Positions 7,750 to 14,985 of a DNA stretch of 29,422 bases are shown piece by piece. This stretch comes from Nitrospirota bacterium (GTDB taxonomy: Bacteria > JACPQY01): assembly GCA_016190245.1 (NCBI GenBank), contig JACPQY010000067.1, positions 1 through 29,422 on the forward strand. Direction: 5' to 3'. Position numbers and translations under genes: made by a program. Within the stretch, counting starts at the first letter, position 1; the number at the start of each line of letters is the position of its first letter. Below the pieces are notes generated by a model, which saw nothing but the letters and a program-made list of their open reading frames with translations, ran no database searches and was not told where the DNA came from.

Positions 7750-7925
7750 TTTTCATGGGACACCGGTTGCACCGCACCCGGTGATTCAGCAATGGAGGGA
7801 GCGAATAGGTCGAACAGCATGCACGGATTGGGGACGCGCTCTTCCAGGACCGCGAAGCGGGGCGTTCCGCCCACGGCCCACCCCCGCGGCCCAGCGCCTC
7901 CATGGCTCACACAAAGGAGGTCCTC

Positions 7926-8432
7926 GTGTTCCTACAGATGAAAGTCGCCGGCATAGCGGTCGATCCTTTCGCGGGCCTGCCGATCGTGATCCTCAAGGAT
8001 CTCGAAGACAAGCAGGCCGTCCCGATCTGGATCGGCCTGTTCGAAGCCAGTGCCATCGCCACCGAGATGGAAAAAGTGAAGCCGCCCAGGCCCATCACGC
8101 ACGACCTCCTGCGAAACGTCCTCCAGGCCCTGGGCACCAAGGTCACCCGGATCGAAGTGACGGACCTCAAAGAGGACACCTTCTTCGCGGTGATCTATCT
8201 CCAATCCGCGCAGGGAGAACAGTTCTCCATCGACAGCCGGCCGAGCGATGCCATCGCGCTGGCGCTCAGAACGGAGGCCCCGATCTTCGTCGCGAAGGAC
8301 GTGGTGGAGAGATCCCAGAAGATCGACGTGCAGCAGTCGCGCGCCGTTGACTTCACGCCCGCCTCGAAAGACAAGTGGGCGGAAATCCTCGAGAAGATGA
8401 AGCCGGAGGATTTCGGGAAGTACAAGATGTAG
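7926..8432 (+). CDS. Bifunctional nuclease family protein (DUF151/BFN)
   Basis: The 168-aa product is a BFN-domain protein. Family members are small cytosolic proteins reported to have RNase/DNase activity, but the biological role is poorly defined. The core pattern is clear: KVAGIAVDPFAGLPIVILKD, PIWIGLFEASAIA, ITHDLL, and SRPSDAIALALR, which is the conserved S-x-P-S-D-A family hallmark. I chose GTG 7926 over the in-frame ATG 7902 because AAAGGAGG (7913-7920) sits 5 nt before it and lies inside the longer version. The gene has its own near-consensus promoter and an unusually long leader for this region, where many starts are leaderless. Confidence 0.88.
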   Translation: MFLQMKVAGIAVDPFAGLPIVILKDLEDKQAVPIWIGLFEASAIATEMEKVKPPRPITHDLLRNVLQALGTKVTRIEVTDLKEDTFFAVIYLQSAQGEQFSIDSRPSDAIALALRTEAPIFVAKDVVERSQKIDVQQSRAVDFTPASKDKWAEILEKMKPEDFGKYKM

Positions 8433-8444
8433 CGGCCCGCCGCG

Positions 8445-9563
8445 TTGTCCAACATCCTCGTCACCGGCGCAGCCGGATTCCTCGGATCGCACCTGGTTTC
8501 GCAGTTGGCGGGAGGGCCGCACCGGGTGGTGGCCACTGATCTGCCCGGACCGGCGTTGGAGGCCCTGCGAAAGGCCGGAGCCGAAACGCGGCCCGCCGAC
8601 ATCCTGAACGGCCGGGAAATGACGGCGGTGATGGAAGGCTGCGATGCAGTGATCCACCTCGCCGCGGTTTTCGACTTGGGCGCCCCCCTCGACCTTCTCA
8701 GGCGCGTGAACGTGGGCGGCACGGAGGTTGTCTGCGGAGCCGCCTGTGACCTCCGCGTCCGCCGCATGGTCATGCTCTCGAGTGTCGCCGTCTACGGCCA
8801 ACCCAGTGTGCTGCCGTGTCCCGAAGAGGCCCCCAAACGGGCCTGCGATGCGTATGGGCTTACCAAGTGGGAGTCAGAGCGCGTCGCCATGCGCTTCCAC
8901 GCGGAGCGCGGCCTGCCCGTCGTTGCCGTTCGACCCTCTCTCATCTACGGGCCCGGCAGCCGATACGGCCAGGCCCTGTACTTCGCCCTGTTCGCCATGC
9001 ACCGTGCTCTCGAACGCACCGCGTGGCCCGTCTGGCCGATGCCGCGCGCCAATCAAGCCCACGTGCTGGACGTCTGCCGGGCCATCCGCTTCCTCCTCGA
9101 CCGCGATGACGCGATCGGTCGGGCCTTCAACGTCGCGGACGACGACCCGCTGGCTCTCGACGAAGCCTTCGAGATCATCATGGCGAAAGTGGGCGTGCGC
9201 CCCGTCCGAATCGCGTCACCGGCCTTCGCAGGGCTCGTCCGCCGGCTCTGCTGGGCCGTCTCAAAGCTCCCCATGAGTTGGTTCAACCCCCTCAACCGGT
9301 GGGTGTACCGAGTGTGGCTGCGCGTCTGCGAGGCCCAGGCCATTCACTCCCCGCTGAAGCCTCGGTTGGATCGGGACTGGCTCGACTACCTGAGCCACGA
9401 CCGCATCTACGACAATCGCCGACTGAAGGAGATGGGATTCCAGTTCACCTATCCCAAGGCGCGGGAGGTCCTCGGAGAGGTCATTGACTGGTACGCCCGG
9501 GAGCGGTGGATCCCCAGCGTTCCGCCGCCAGCCGTCATCCGGCAGGAGAGACAGGTCGCGTGA
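8445..9563 (+). CDS. NAD-dependent epimerase/dehydratase (extended SDR)
   Basis: The 372-aa protein is an extended short-chain dehydrogenase/reductase. The N-terminal Rossmann motif is ILVTGAAGFLGSHL (G-x-x-G-x-x-G), an Asp follows at the end of beta-2 (ATDLPG), and HLAAVFDLG is the usual strand-4 block. The active site reads SSVAVYG and YGLTKWESE (Y-x-x-x-K). RPSLIYGPGSRYG and the AHVLDVCRAI segment match the 3-beta-hydroxysteroid dehydrogenase/sugar epimerase group, so the substrate could be a sterol-like or nucleotide-sugar compound. The start is TTG 8445, which begins the Rossmann strand directly and lies 12 nt after the previous stop. No better start is available. Confidence 0.82.
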   Translation: MSNILVTGAAGFLGSHLVSQLAGGPHRVVATDLPGPALEALRKAGAETRPADILNGREMTAVMEGCDAVIHLAAVFDLGAPLDLLRRVNVGGTEVVCGAACDLRVRRMVMLSSVAVYGQPSVLPCPEEAPKRACDAYGLTKWESERVAMRFHAERGLPVVAVRPSLIYGPGSRYGQALYFALFAMHRALERTAWPVWPMPRANQAHVLDVCRAIRFLLDRDDAIGRAFNVADDDPLALDEAFEIIMAKVGVRPVRIASPAFAGLVRRLCWAVSKLPMSWFNPLNRWVYRVWLRVCEAQAIHSPLKPRLDRDWLDYLSHDRIYDNRRLKEMGFQFTYPKAREVLGEVIDWYARERWIPSVPPPAVIRQERQVA

Positions 9564-9631
9564 GGTTCGGCGGCCGAGGTGGGTGTGCCCGTCTGTGCGT
9601 CCCTACGTGCGCGGGCCTCTCGCCGATGGAT

Positions 9632-9651
9632 CACGGCTCTCCAGAGCCGTG
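9632..9651. promoter_or_regulatory. 20-bp perfect palindromic hairpin upstream of purB
   Basis: CACGGCTC (9632-9639) and GAGCCGTG (9644-9651) form an 8-bp perfect stem with loop TCCA. It lies 69 nt after the epimerase stop and just upstream of the presumed purB promoter. There is no U-tract, so it may be a weak terminator or a dimeric repressor site. Confidence 0.45.
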
Positions 9652-9670
9652 GTGTCGCCCGGCCCCGGCG

Positions 9671-9679
9671 TGGTAGGCT
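9671..9679 (+). promoter_or_regulatory. Possible extended -10 of purB
   Basis: TGGTAGGCT fits an extended -10 (TG-n-TAGGCT). It ends 10 nt before the purB ATG, the same spacing seen for several other genes here, and would give a nearly leaderless mRNA. No good -35 is visible. Confidence 0.35.
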
Positions 9680-9689
9680 TGCCGCGCCG

Positions 9690-10991
9690 ATGATCGAACG
9701 CTACATGCGGCCCGAGATGGCCAGGATCTGGTCGGACGGGACGAAGTTCACCGCATGGCTCCGAATCGAGTTGCTCGTCTGCGAAGCGCTCGCACGCCGG
9801 AAACAAGTCCCCAGGGCCGATTTAGCCGCGATCAAGCGGAGGGCGCGCTTCAGCATCCCACGGATCTTCGAACTGGAGAAGAAAACCCGTCATGACGTCA
9901 TGGCCTTCGTGGCCAACGTCAACGAATCCCTGGGCCCCCTCTCACGCTACTTCCACAGGGGCCTGACGTCCTCTGACCTTCTCGACACGACACTCGCCCT
10001 CCAGCTCCGTGATGCGATGGACCTGATTCTCGGCGAACTCGATCGGTTCATGCTCGCCCTCCGGCGGCGAGCTCTGGAGCATCGGCACACGATCGGCGTC
10101 GCCCGCACGCACGGCATTCACGCCGAGCCGACATCCTTCGGGTTGAAGTTTCTTCTCTGCCTCGACGAGATGGGTCGCCACCGAGCGCGCTTGCGCCACG
10201 CCAGGGAAACGATTGCAGTTGGCAAGCTCTCCGGCGCCGTCGGCACCTACGCACACCTGTCACCCGCGATCGAGGGCGAGGTCTGCCGTGCCCTCGGCCT
10301 GAGGCCCGCCGCGGTGGCCACGCAAGTCATCAGCCGGGACCTCCACGCGGAGTATTTCTCCGCCCTGGCCCTCCTCGCCGCGGGGATCGAGAAAATCGCG
10401 CTTGAGATCCGTCACCTCCAGCGCAGCGAGGTGCTGGAGGTGGAAGAACCTTTTGCCGAGGGGCAGAAAGGCTCCTCCGCCATGCCGCACAAGAAGAACC
10501 CCATCCTCTCGGAGAACTTGACCGGGCTCGCGCGCATCGTTCGCTCCGCCGTGGCCCCCTGCATGGAAAACATCTCCCTCTGGCATGAACGCGACATCAG
10601 CCACTCCTCCGTCGAACGCGTGATCGGACCGGACTCAACGACCCTGATCCACTTCATGCTCGGGCGGGCGACCGAACTGGTGGGAGGGCTCGTGATCCAC
10701 GCCGACCGCGTGCGGGCGAACCTCGACCGCCTCGGCGGGCTCGTATTCTCCCAGCGCATTCTCGTGGCGTTGATGGACGCGGGCCTGAGCCGGGAAGAGG
10801 CCTACGGCTTGATCCAACGTCACGCCATGGAGGCGTGGCGGGGGGGAGCCACGTTCAGAGACAGGGTCCTGTACGACCGCACGATCGCCGCACGGATTCC
10901 TCCGCGCCGTCTCCGCGGCCTTTTCGAACCCGCCTACTTCCTCCGGAACGTCGCCTCGATATATCGCCGCGTTCTCAAGGACAGCCACTGA
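9690..10991 (+). CDS. purB: Adenylosuccinate lyase
   Basis: PurB cleaves SAICAR to AICAR and adenylosuccinate to AMP in purine synthesis, in the cytosol, as a homotetramer of the fumarase/aspartase superfamily. The superfamily signature GSSAMPHKKNP, with the flexible-loop catalytic Ser, is intact. ARTHGIHAEPTSFG contains the catalytic His region, and TRHDVMAFV and GLTSSDLLDT are the other conserved blocks. I start at ATG 9690 because MIERYMRPEMARIW is the typical N-terminus; the frame is open further upstream but is not protein-like. The 433-aa length is normal. The 3' end overlaps 58 bp of an opposite-strand small gene. Confidence 0.95.
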   Translation: MIERYMRPEMARIWSDGTKFTAWLRIELLVCEALARRKQVPRADLAAIKRRARFSIPRIFELEKKTRHDVMAFVANVNESLGPLSRYFHRGLTSSDLLDTTLALQLRDAMDLILGELDRFMLALRRRALEHRHTIGVARTHGIHAEPTSFGLKFLLCLDEMGRHRARLRHARETIAVGKLSGAVGTYAHLSPAIEGEVCRALGLRPAAVATQVISRDLHAEYFSALALLAAGIEKIALEIRHLQRSEVLEVEEPFAEGQKGSSAMPHKKNPILSENLTGLARIVRSAVAPCMENISLWHERDISHSSVERVIGPDSTTLIHFMLGRATELVGGLVIHADRVRANLDRLGGLVFSQRILVALMDAGLSREEAYGLIQRHAMEAWRGGATFRDRVLYDRTIAARIPPRRLRGLFEPAYFLRNVASIYRRVLKDSH

Positions 10992-11230
10992 TAGAGCGAG
11001 CCGCGGGACACCGCCGCAGGCATCGACACGACGCCACCGAACGCCCCGCCTACCCATGTGAAGGCGGACCGGCCGGCCCGGGTCAGTTTCCCGGGTGTGC
11101 GGTCGCGGGGCGCCCTTGGAGCGAGGTGACTCTTCGTCTTCAGCTTCCGCCGGATCGAGAGGAGCTGAAACAGCGTGAGAATGGAGACGCCCACGAGAAC
11201 GAACAACCACGACCAGTCCTTGCCGAACAT
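10934..11230 (-). CDS. Small membrane protein, 98 aa, overlapping purB antisense
   Basis: The product has one clear membrane segment near the N-terminus (about residues 8-24), followed by a very basic region and a second weakly hydrophobic stretch around residues 57-72. I know no homologue. Support for it being real: ATG 11230 is preceded by GGAGG with a 5-nt spacer, and it begins 17 nt after the stop of the upstream nucleotidyltransferase-like gene in the same unit. Its last 58 bp run antisense into the 3' end of purB, so the two transcripts overlap convergently. The C-terminal third might be less constrained for that reason. Confidence 0.55.
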   Translation of the reverse strand: MFGKDWSWLFVLVGVSILTLFQLLSIRRKLKTKSHLAPRAPRDRTPGKLTRAGRSAFTWVGGAFGGVVSMPAAVSRGSLYQWLSLRTRRYIEATFRRK

Positions 11231-11247
11231 CCCCCCCTCCAGAGCGC

Positions 11248-11955
11248 CTATCTGGGGATCTCCTGCGCGAGGGCGAGCACGGCCGTCACTTCCTTCGAGT
11301 AGAGATCGTAGAGACCCGACACCTCGTGCTTTCCCGGAGGGTCCATGGCCCCTTGGCGCACACGCAGAAAGACCTTCGTGGTGGACAGCATGACATCGTA
11401 GGTTTGAGAGAACTGCTCGATGCTTTCAGCCTTCCGCCTGGCGGGCTTGAGCCCCCCGAGCCTCAGAAGCCCCCGAAGCGCGAACACGAAATCGTAGAGT
11501 GTGCGCTCAGGCGTCCGTCCGGGCGAATCCGCATGCCGTTCCTGGGCCAGTTCGATCGAGAGGCGCGCGAGCTGCCCTGCCACGGCCACACGCAGATTGC
11601 GCGAGTCGACGACGAGGCCGGAAAAAACGTCGTCTCCGTGGAGAACTTTGTGGATCTCCACGAGTTCGCTCATCTCGATGGGATAGCCCAGCCCCAGACT
11701 GTCCAGTCCTTCCGGTTCCCAGATCAGGAGCCGGTTCCGGGCGACCGCTGTCGCCCGCGCCATCCACCCTTTCGGGAGCACCGGCCGCGCCCCGGACCTC
11801 AACACCACCGCCAGGTTCACGTCCGATCTGTCCGGAATGTAGTCCCCCGCCGCGCCGCTGCCGAAGAGGACAAACGATCGGACGGACGCCGACGGATCGG
11901 CGACGAGTGCTTCCTTTAGATCGGAGAGTTGCCCCCTGAGCTCGACGAAGTCCAA
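11248..11955 (-). CDS. Nucleotidyltransferase-fold (MNT-like) protein with D-x-N motif
   Basis: The product is about 235 aa. VLFGSGAAGDYIPDRSDVNLAVVL matches the minimal nucleotidyltransferase active site (G-S-x10-D-x-D), but the second Asp is Asn, so metal binding and catalysis may be altered. I recall a proteobacterial group with a similar S-D-[IV]-N-L motif, so this may be a subfamily trait and not decay. The rest is mostly helical. The frame is open upstream into the HDOD gene, but that part is a shadow. The only start that begins just before real sequence is TTG 11955, 13 nt after the HDOD stop, with no clear ribosome-binding site. It belongs to the cheD-HDOD unit. The target is unknown. 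Confidence 0.65.
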   Translation of the reverse strand: MDFVELRGQLSDLKEALVADPSASVRSFVLFGSGAAGDYIPDRSDVNLAVVLRSGARPVLPKGWMARATAVARNRLLIWEPEGLDSLGLGYPIEMSELVEIHKVLHGDDVFSGLVVDSRNLRVAVAGQLARLSIELAQERHADSPGRTPERTLYDFVFALRGLLRLGGLKPARRKAESIEQFSQTYDVMLSTTKVFLRVRQGAMDPPGKHEVSGLYDLYSKEVTAVLALAQEIPR

Positions 11956-11968
11956 GCGACGCCCGGGA

Positions 11969-12823
11969 TCAGGCGAAGAGCTTTTCCGCTTCCTGCGCCC
12001 GCTCGAGCATTTCGCCGAGGATGTCCTCCGTCTCGCCCTCGCGCACGCCGAGTTCCTTGAGCATCTCCTCGTCGAGCTTGAAGTACATCCCGTCGTAGCC
12101 AACCCCCTGCCCGGTCATCCGGCACAGGCAGTTGGCCACATGAACCACGCCGCAGAGCTGCCGGTTCAGTTTGGCCTGGGTGGGCTGGTGATGAAACTGG
12201 ATGGTCTCCACCAACTCCGGCGAGAGCCTCCACTTCTGCGCCGCCATGGCCCCGATCTCCGCGTGATCGAAGCCGAGCACCTGCTTCTCCGCCGAGGGAA
12301 ACTCGATGTTCTCGGATTGAACCATCCCGAGGATGGCCTCGAACTGCTCACCGAGGAAACGATCCAGGATCACCTTTCCTAGGTCGTGGATGAGGCCGGC
12401 GGTAAAGGCCGTGTCCCGCAGCGCCCGGTTGTGGCGGGTGGCCAGGGCCTGCGCGCCGTAGGCCGTCATGATCGAGTGGACCCAGAGGCTTCCTTTGTCC
12501 AGTCCGTAGCTCTTGAGAGACCGACGCAGCGTGTCGACAAACATGCCCGCGAGCGCGAGGTTCTCCACCACCGAGAATCCGAGAAGCGCCGTGGCCTGCT
12601 GGATCGAGGTGATCTTCTGCGGGAAACCGTAGAAGGGCGAGTTGACCAGCTTGAGCACCTTCGTGGTGAGAGACTGGTCGTGCGCGATGACATTCGCGAG
12701 GTCCTTCGCGGAGGCCTTCTCGTCCTTGGAGAGATCGAGGATCTTCTCCATCGTCTGAGGCATGGGGGGAAGATCCTGCAGCGTGCGCAGGATCTTGTTC
12801 ATCGTGGAGACGGCGGTGGCCAT
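11969..12823 (-). CDS. HDOD-domain signalling protein
   Basis: The 284-aa protein is an HDOD (HD-related output domain) protein. Such domains often sit in c-di-GMP, chemotaxis or stress-signalling proteins. The N-terminal pattern LPPMPQTMEKIL, HDQSLTTKVLKLVNS and ITSIQQATALLG is typical. Unlike many HDOD domains it keeps an HD-like HDLGK block (around residue 146), so residual phosphohydrolase activity cannot be ruled out. The C-terminal 60 residues are acidic and helical. ATG 12823 lies 9 nt after the cheD stop, which places it in the same unit and suggests a chemotaxis- or motility-related signalling role. Confidence 0.87.
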   Translation of the reverse strand: MATAVSTMNKILRTLQDLPPMPQTMEKILDLSKDEKASAKDLANVIAHDQSLTTKVLKLVNSPFYGFPQKITSIQQATALLGFSVVENLALAGMFVDTLRRSLKSYGLDKGSLWVHSIMTAYGAQALATRHNRALRDTAFTAGLIHDLGKVILDRFLGEQFEAILGMVQSENIEFPSAEKQVLGFDHAEIGAMAAQKWRLSPELVETIQFHHQPTQAKLNRQLCGVVHVANCLCRMTGQGVGYDGMYFKLDEEMLKELGVREGETEDILGEMLERAQEAEKLFA

Positions 12824-12832
12824 TTAGCTCGT

Positions 12833-13315
12833 CTACAGTTTCAGACTCTCCCGGTGCTCCCCGGTGCCCCGGTAGCAGGTCACTTCGCCGGTGTTCAGGT
12901 CCACCTCCAGCGTCCGGAGGTGGCGCCCGCCGACGTCCTCTCCCGTCACCGGAACGGCGAGCTTTCGCAGGGCCTCGCGCGCGGCGGCGATGTTGCGGTC
13001 GCTCAGGATCGTGTGGGAGAGCATTTGTGCGCCCCCGGCGATCTTGGCCACCATCTTGCCCTTCTGGGCTCCCATCTTGTTCAATTCTTCCACGATCAGG
13101 GGAGCCGCCATATTAGCAAATTTCCCGAGGCTTCCCACCTGATTCGAGGGGGCTTCGGGCAGGATGCAGTGGGCACCCCCGCAGGCACGTCCCACCAAGT
13201 CCACCACGACGATGGCCACTCCCGCCCCCACCCGTTCGATCACAAGTTTCTGTCCGGCCCCCGTCGCCACCCGCCATTCGCCCAGCCGAACTTCAACAAG
13301 CTTTTCATTGGACAC
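12833..13315 (-). CDS. cheD: CheD-family protein lacking the catalytic Cys
   Basis: CheD deamidates glutamines of chemoreceptors and binds CheC. The 160-aa length and most blocks fit: GEW near the N-terminus, GGAHCILPEA with the catalytic His (residue 49), MVAKIAGGAQML, LSDRNI, and VPVTGEDVGGRHLRTLEVD. In active CheD the nucleophile lies in G-S-C-V-[AG]-V. Here the site reads GAGVAI, with Gly32 (bases 13220-13222) in place of Cys, and the preceding Thr is also not evident. It is therefore probably not a deamidase but may still bind a CheC-like partner. The GTG start at 13315 is supported by a promoter whose -10 ends 12 nt upstream. No CheC, CheA or receptor gene is in the window. Confidence 0.82.
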   Translation of the reverse strand: MSNEKLVEVRLGEWRVATGAGQKLVIERVGAGVAIVVVDLVGRACGGAHCILPEAPSNQVGSLGKFANMAAPLIVEELNKMGAQKGKMVAKIAGGAQMLSHTILSDRNIAAAREALRKLAVPVTGEDVGGRHLRTLEVDLNTGEVTCYRGTGEHRESLKL

Positions 13316-13327
13316 GTGTCAGGGCGG

Positions 13328-13356
13328 ATGTTAGCGCCAAGGATGACGCAAGTCTA
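13328..13356 (-). promoter_or_regulatory. Promoter of the cheD-HDOD-nucleotidyltransferase unit
   Basis: Read on the minus strand, TAGACT (13356-13351), a 17-nt spacer and TAACAT (13333-13328) form a sigma70-like promoter. Only 12 nt separate the -10 from the GTG of cheD, so the leader would be about 5 nt. Confidence 0.6.
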
Positions 13357-13447
13357 TCTCGCGAGGCCCGGCGCCCCGATTAGGCTCACCCGGAGAAACG
13401 AGGCGGAAACGGACCGACGCCGTCCGGTCAGCGAACCGCCGGCAAAC

Positions 13448-14584
13448 TCAATACGCCCTGGTGATCTCGACGTTGGTGTAGTACCTCTTGAGAATCTCGT
13501 CGAAGGGATGGCCCGCCTGGGCCATACCCCGCGCGCCCCACTGGCAGAGCCCCACGCCATGCCCGGAGCCCGACCCCATGAACTTGAATGAGCCTCCCTG
13601 TCCAACGACCTTGAAGTTGGTGCTCCGGATCCGATTGAATCCCATCTTCTCGCGAAAGACCTTGCCGGAGACCGCGCGCGAGCCGGACTCCGTCTGGAGG
13701 CGAAGCCGTTGCACACGCCCGCTGCCAGACGTGTCTTCCACCACCACGTCCGCAAGCCCCTTGAGGCCGAAGGCGCGTTCAATCTCCCGCGCGCTGATCC
13801 CGGTCTCCCAGTAGGTGTTGGGACAGTCCGTGTCGAAACCGCAGGGCACGCCCTGGAGAGAGGATTCGGGTCGGCCCCAGACCGCCTGTGAGGACTCCGT
13901 TTGCCCGCCGCAGCACGAATGGTAGTACGCCTCCACCACATCGCCCCCGGTGGTGATGACGAGGCCCGCCGTCTCGCGAACCGCCTGCTCGGCCGCCTCA
14001 TCCGCCCTCGATGTGCCGCGATACACCTGGTCCATCACCGTGGCCACGAGGTCGTACCTCGAGTCCTTGGGCCGCTTCTTCCTGAAGAGGGCGTAGGACC
14101 TGGAGGCCACCACCTGTGCCTTCACGGCCTCGATGGGCCACTTGGATGAAACCTCGTGGTTCACGATGCCGACCAGGTAGTCCTCGAGATCGAGATCGTT
14201 CACGACGAGGATCTTCGTGCGGTCCTCTGCGTGCAGGACCACGTCCCCCGCATAGGGTGCGCCTTCGATCTTGATCGGAGCCCCGCGGGTCGCCACACGG
14301 GCCCCGCTCTGAACGGACGCCTTGCCCTGCTCCCAATTCAAATGGAGCTGCCGCCCCTCGACCGTGACGCTGAGGGGATTGGTCTCGACGGCGACCTCGG
14401 ACGATCCGTCGGAAACGGTGAACGGACCGCCCTTGAGCACGAGGGGAGCCTTCTTCCAGGTGATGGCGACACGGATGCGCTCCCCCGCACGAGCGGGCGC
14501 CGCATGAATTATCGCGAGCCCCGCTCCCAGCCAGCCCGCAAGAAATAACAGTAGCCGGAAAGGGGTCTGGTGCTTCCGTTGCAC
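13448..14584 (-). CDS. SpoIID/LytB-family lytic transglycosylase-like protein
   Basis: The 378-aa protein has a signal peptide (hydrophobic residues 10-28, likely cleavage after ARA at 31-33), so it acts in the periplasm. SpoIID enzymes cleave peptidoglycan stripped of stem peptides. The catalytic Glu block is VNHEVSSKWPIEAVKAQVVA (Glu144), followed by ASRSYAL. The zinc-site block YHSCCGGQT lies at 221-229, and the C-terminal hallmark GSGSGHGVGLCQWGARGMA at 337-355. Most SpoIID homologues outside endospore formers are of unknown role in wall turnover. The start is GTG 14584, 17 nt after the HU-like gene stop, so it is probably co-transcribed with it. Confidence 0.9.
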   Translation of the reverse strand: MQRKHQTPFRLLLFLAGWLGAGLAIIHAAPARAGERIRVAITWKKAPLVLKGGPFTVSDGSSEVAVETNPLSVTVEGRQLHLNWEQGKASVQSGARVATRGAPIKIEGAPYAGDVVLHAEDRTKILVVNDLDLEDYLVGIVNHEVSSKWPIEAVKAQVVASRSYALFRKKRPKDSRYDLVATVMDQVYRGTSRADEAAEQAVRETAGLVITTGGDVVEAYYHSCCGGQTESSQAVWGRPESSLQGVPCGFDTDCPNTYWETGISAREIERAFGLKGLADVVVEDTSGSGRVQRLRLQTESGSRAVSGKVFREKMGFNRIRSTNFKVVGQGGSFKFMGSGSGHGVGLCQWGARGMAQAGHPFDEILKRYYTNVEITRAY

Positions 14585-14601
14585 GCCCCTTCGCTCCGTT
14601 T

Positions 14602-14904
14602 CTAGCTCGACTCGCCCCCGCCGGAGGACTTGGAGTTGATCATCCGCTTGAGTTCGCGCCCCATCTTGAAATAGGGCAGCCGCTTGGGGTTGACATCGAT
14701 CTTCTCGCCCGTCCGCGGGTTGCGGCCCGTATACGCGTCGTATCGGCGGACCGAAAACGTGCCGAGGCCGCGCAACTCCACCCGCGAGTTCTCAGCCAGC
14801 GACTCGGTCACGGTGTCGAAGAGGTAGTTCACAACGCGCTCGGAGTTCCGATACGAAAGTGCGCAATCCTTCATCAACAGCCGCACGAGATCGTACTTCG
14901 TCAT
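14602..14904 (-). CDS. HU/IHF-family DNA-binding protein
   Basis: The 100-aa protein belongs to the bacterial HU/IHF architectural DNA-binding family. The helical dimerisation half (residues 1-45) is followed by VELRGLGTFSVRRY and the beta-arm GRNPRTGE, which contains the Pro that intercalates into bent DNA. The N-terminus MTKYDLV is close to IHF-type proteins. It is unusually acidic and Ser/Gly-rich at the very C-terminus (SSGGGESS). ATG 14904 is fixed by a near-consensus promoter whose -10 ends 9 nt upstream, making the mRNA essentially leaderless. It may be followed by co-transcribed spoIID. Confidence 0.93.
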   Translation of the reverse strand: MTKYDLVRLLMKDCALSYRNSERVVNYLFDTVTESLAENSRVELRGLGTFSVRRYDAYTGRNPRTGEKIDVNPKRLPYFKMGRELKRMINSKSSGGGESS

Positions 14905-14913
14905 GGCGTGGGC

Positions 14914-14942
14914 AGGATATCAGGACCCTTCCGGAAATGCAA
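14914..14942 (-). promoter_or_regulatory. Promoter of the HU/IHF-like gene
   Basis: On the minus strand, TTGCAT (14942-14937), a 17-nt spacer ending in TGA and TATCCT (14919-14914) give a -35/-10 pair with an extended -10. Nine nt separate the -10 from the ATG, predicting a 5' leader of only a few nucleotides. Confidence 0.7.
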
Positions 14943-14985
14943 GTGAATAGGAGTAGTTGCGGGCGTGCCCTGGGGAAGACCAAGC

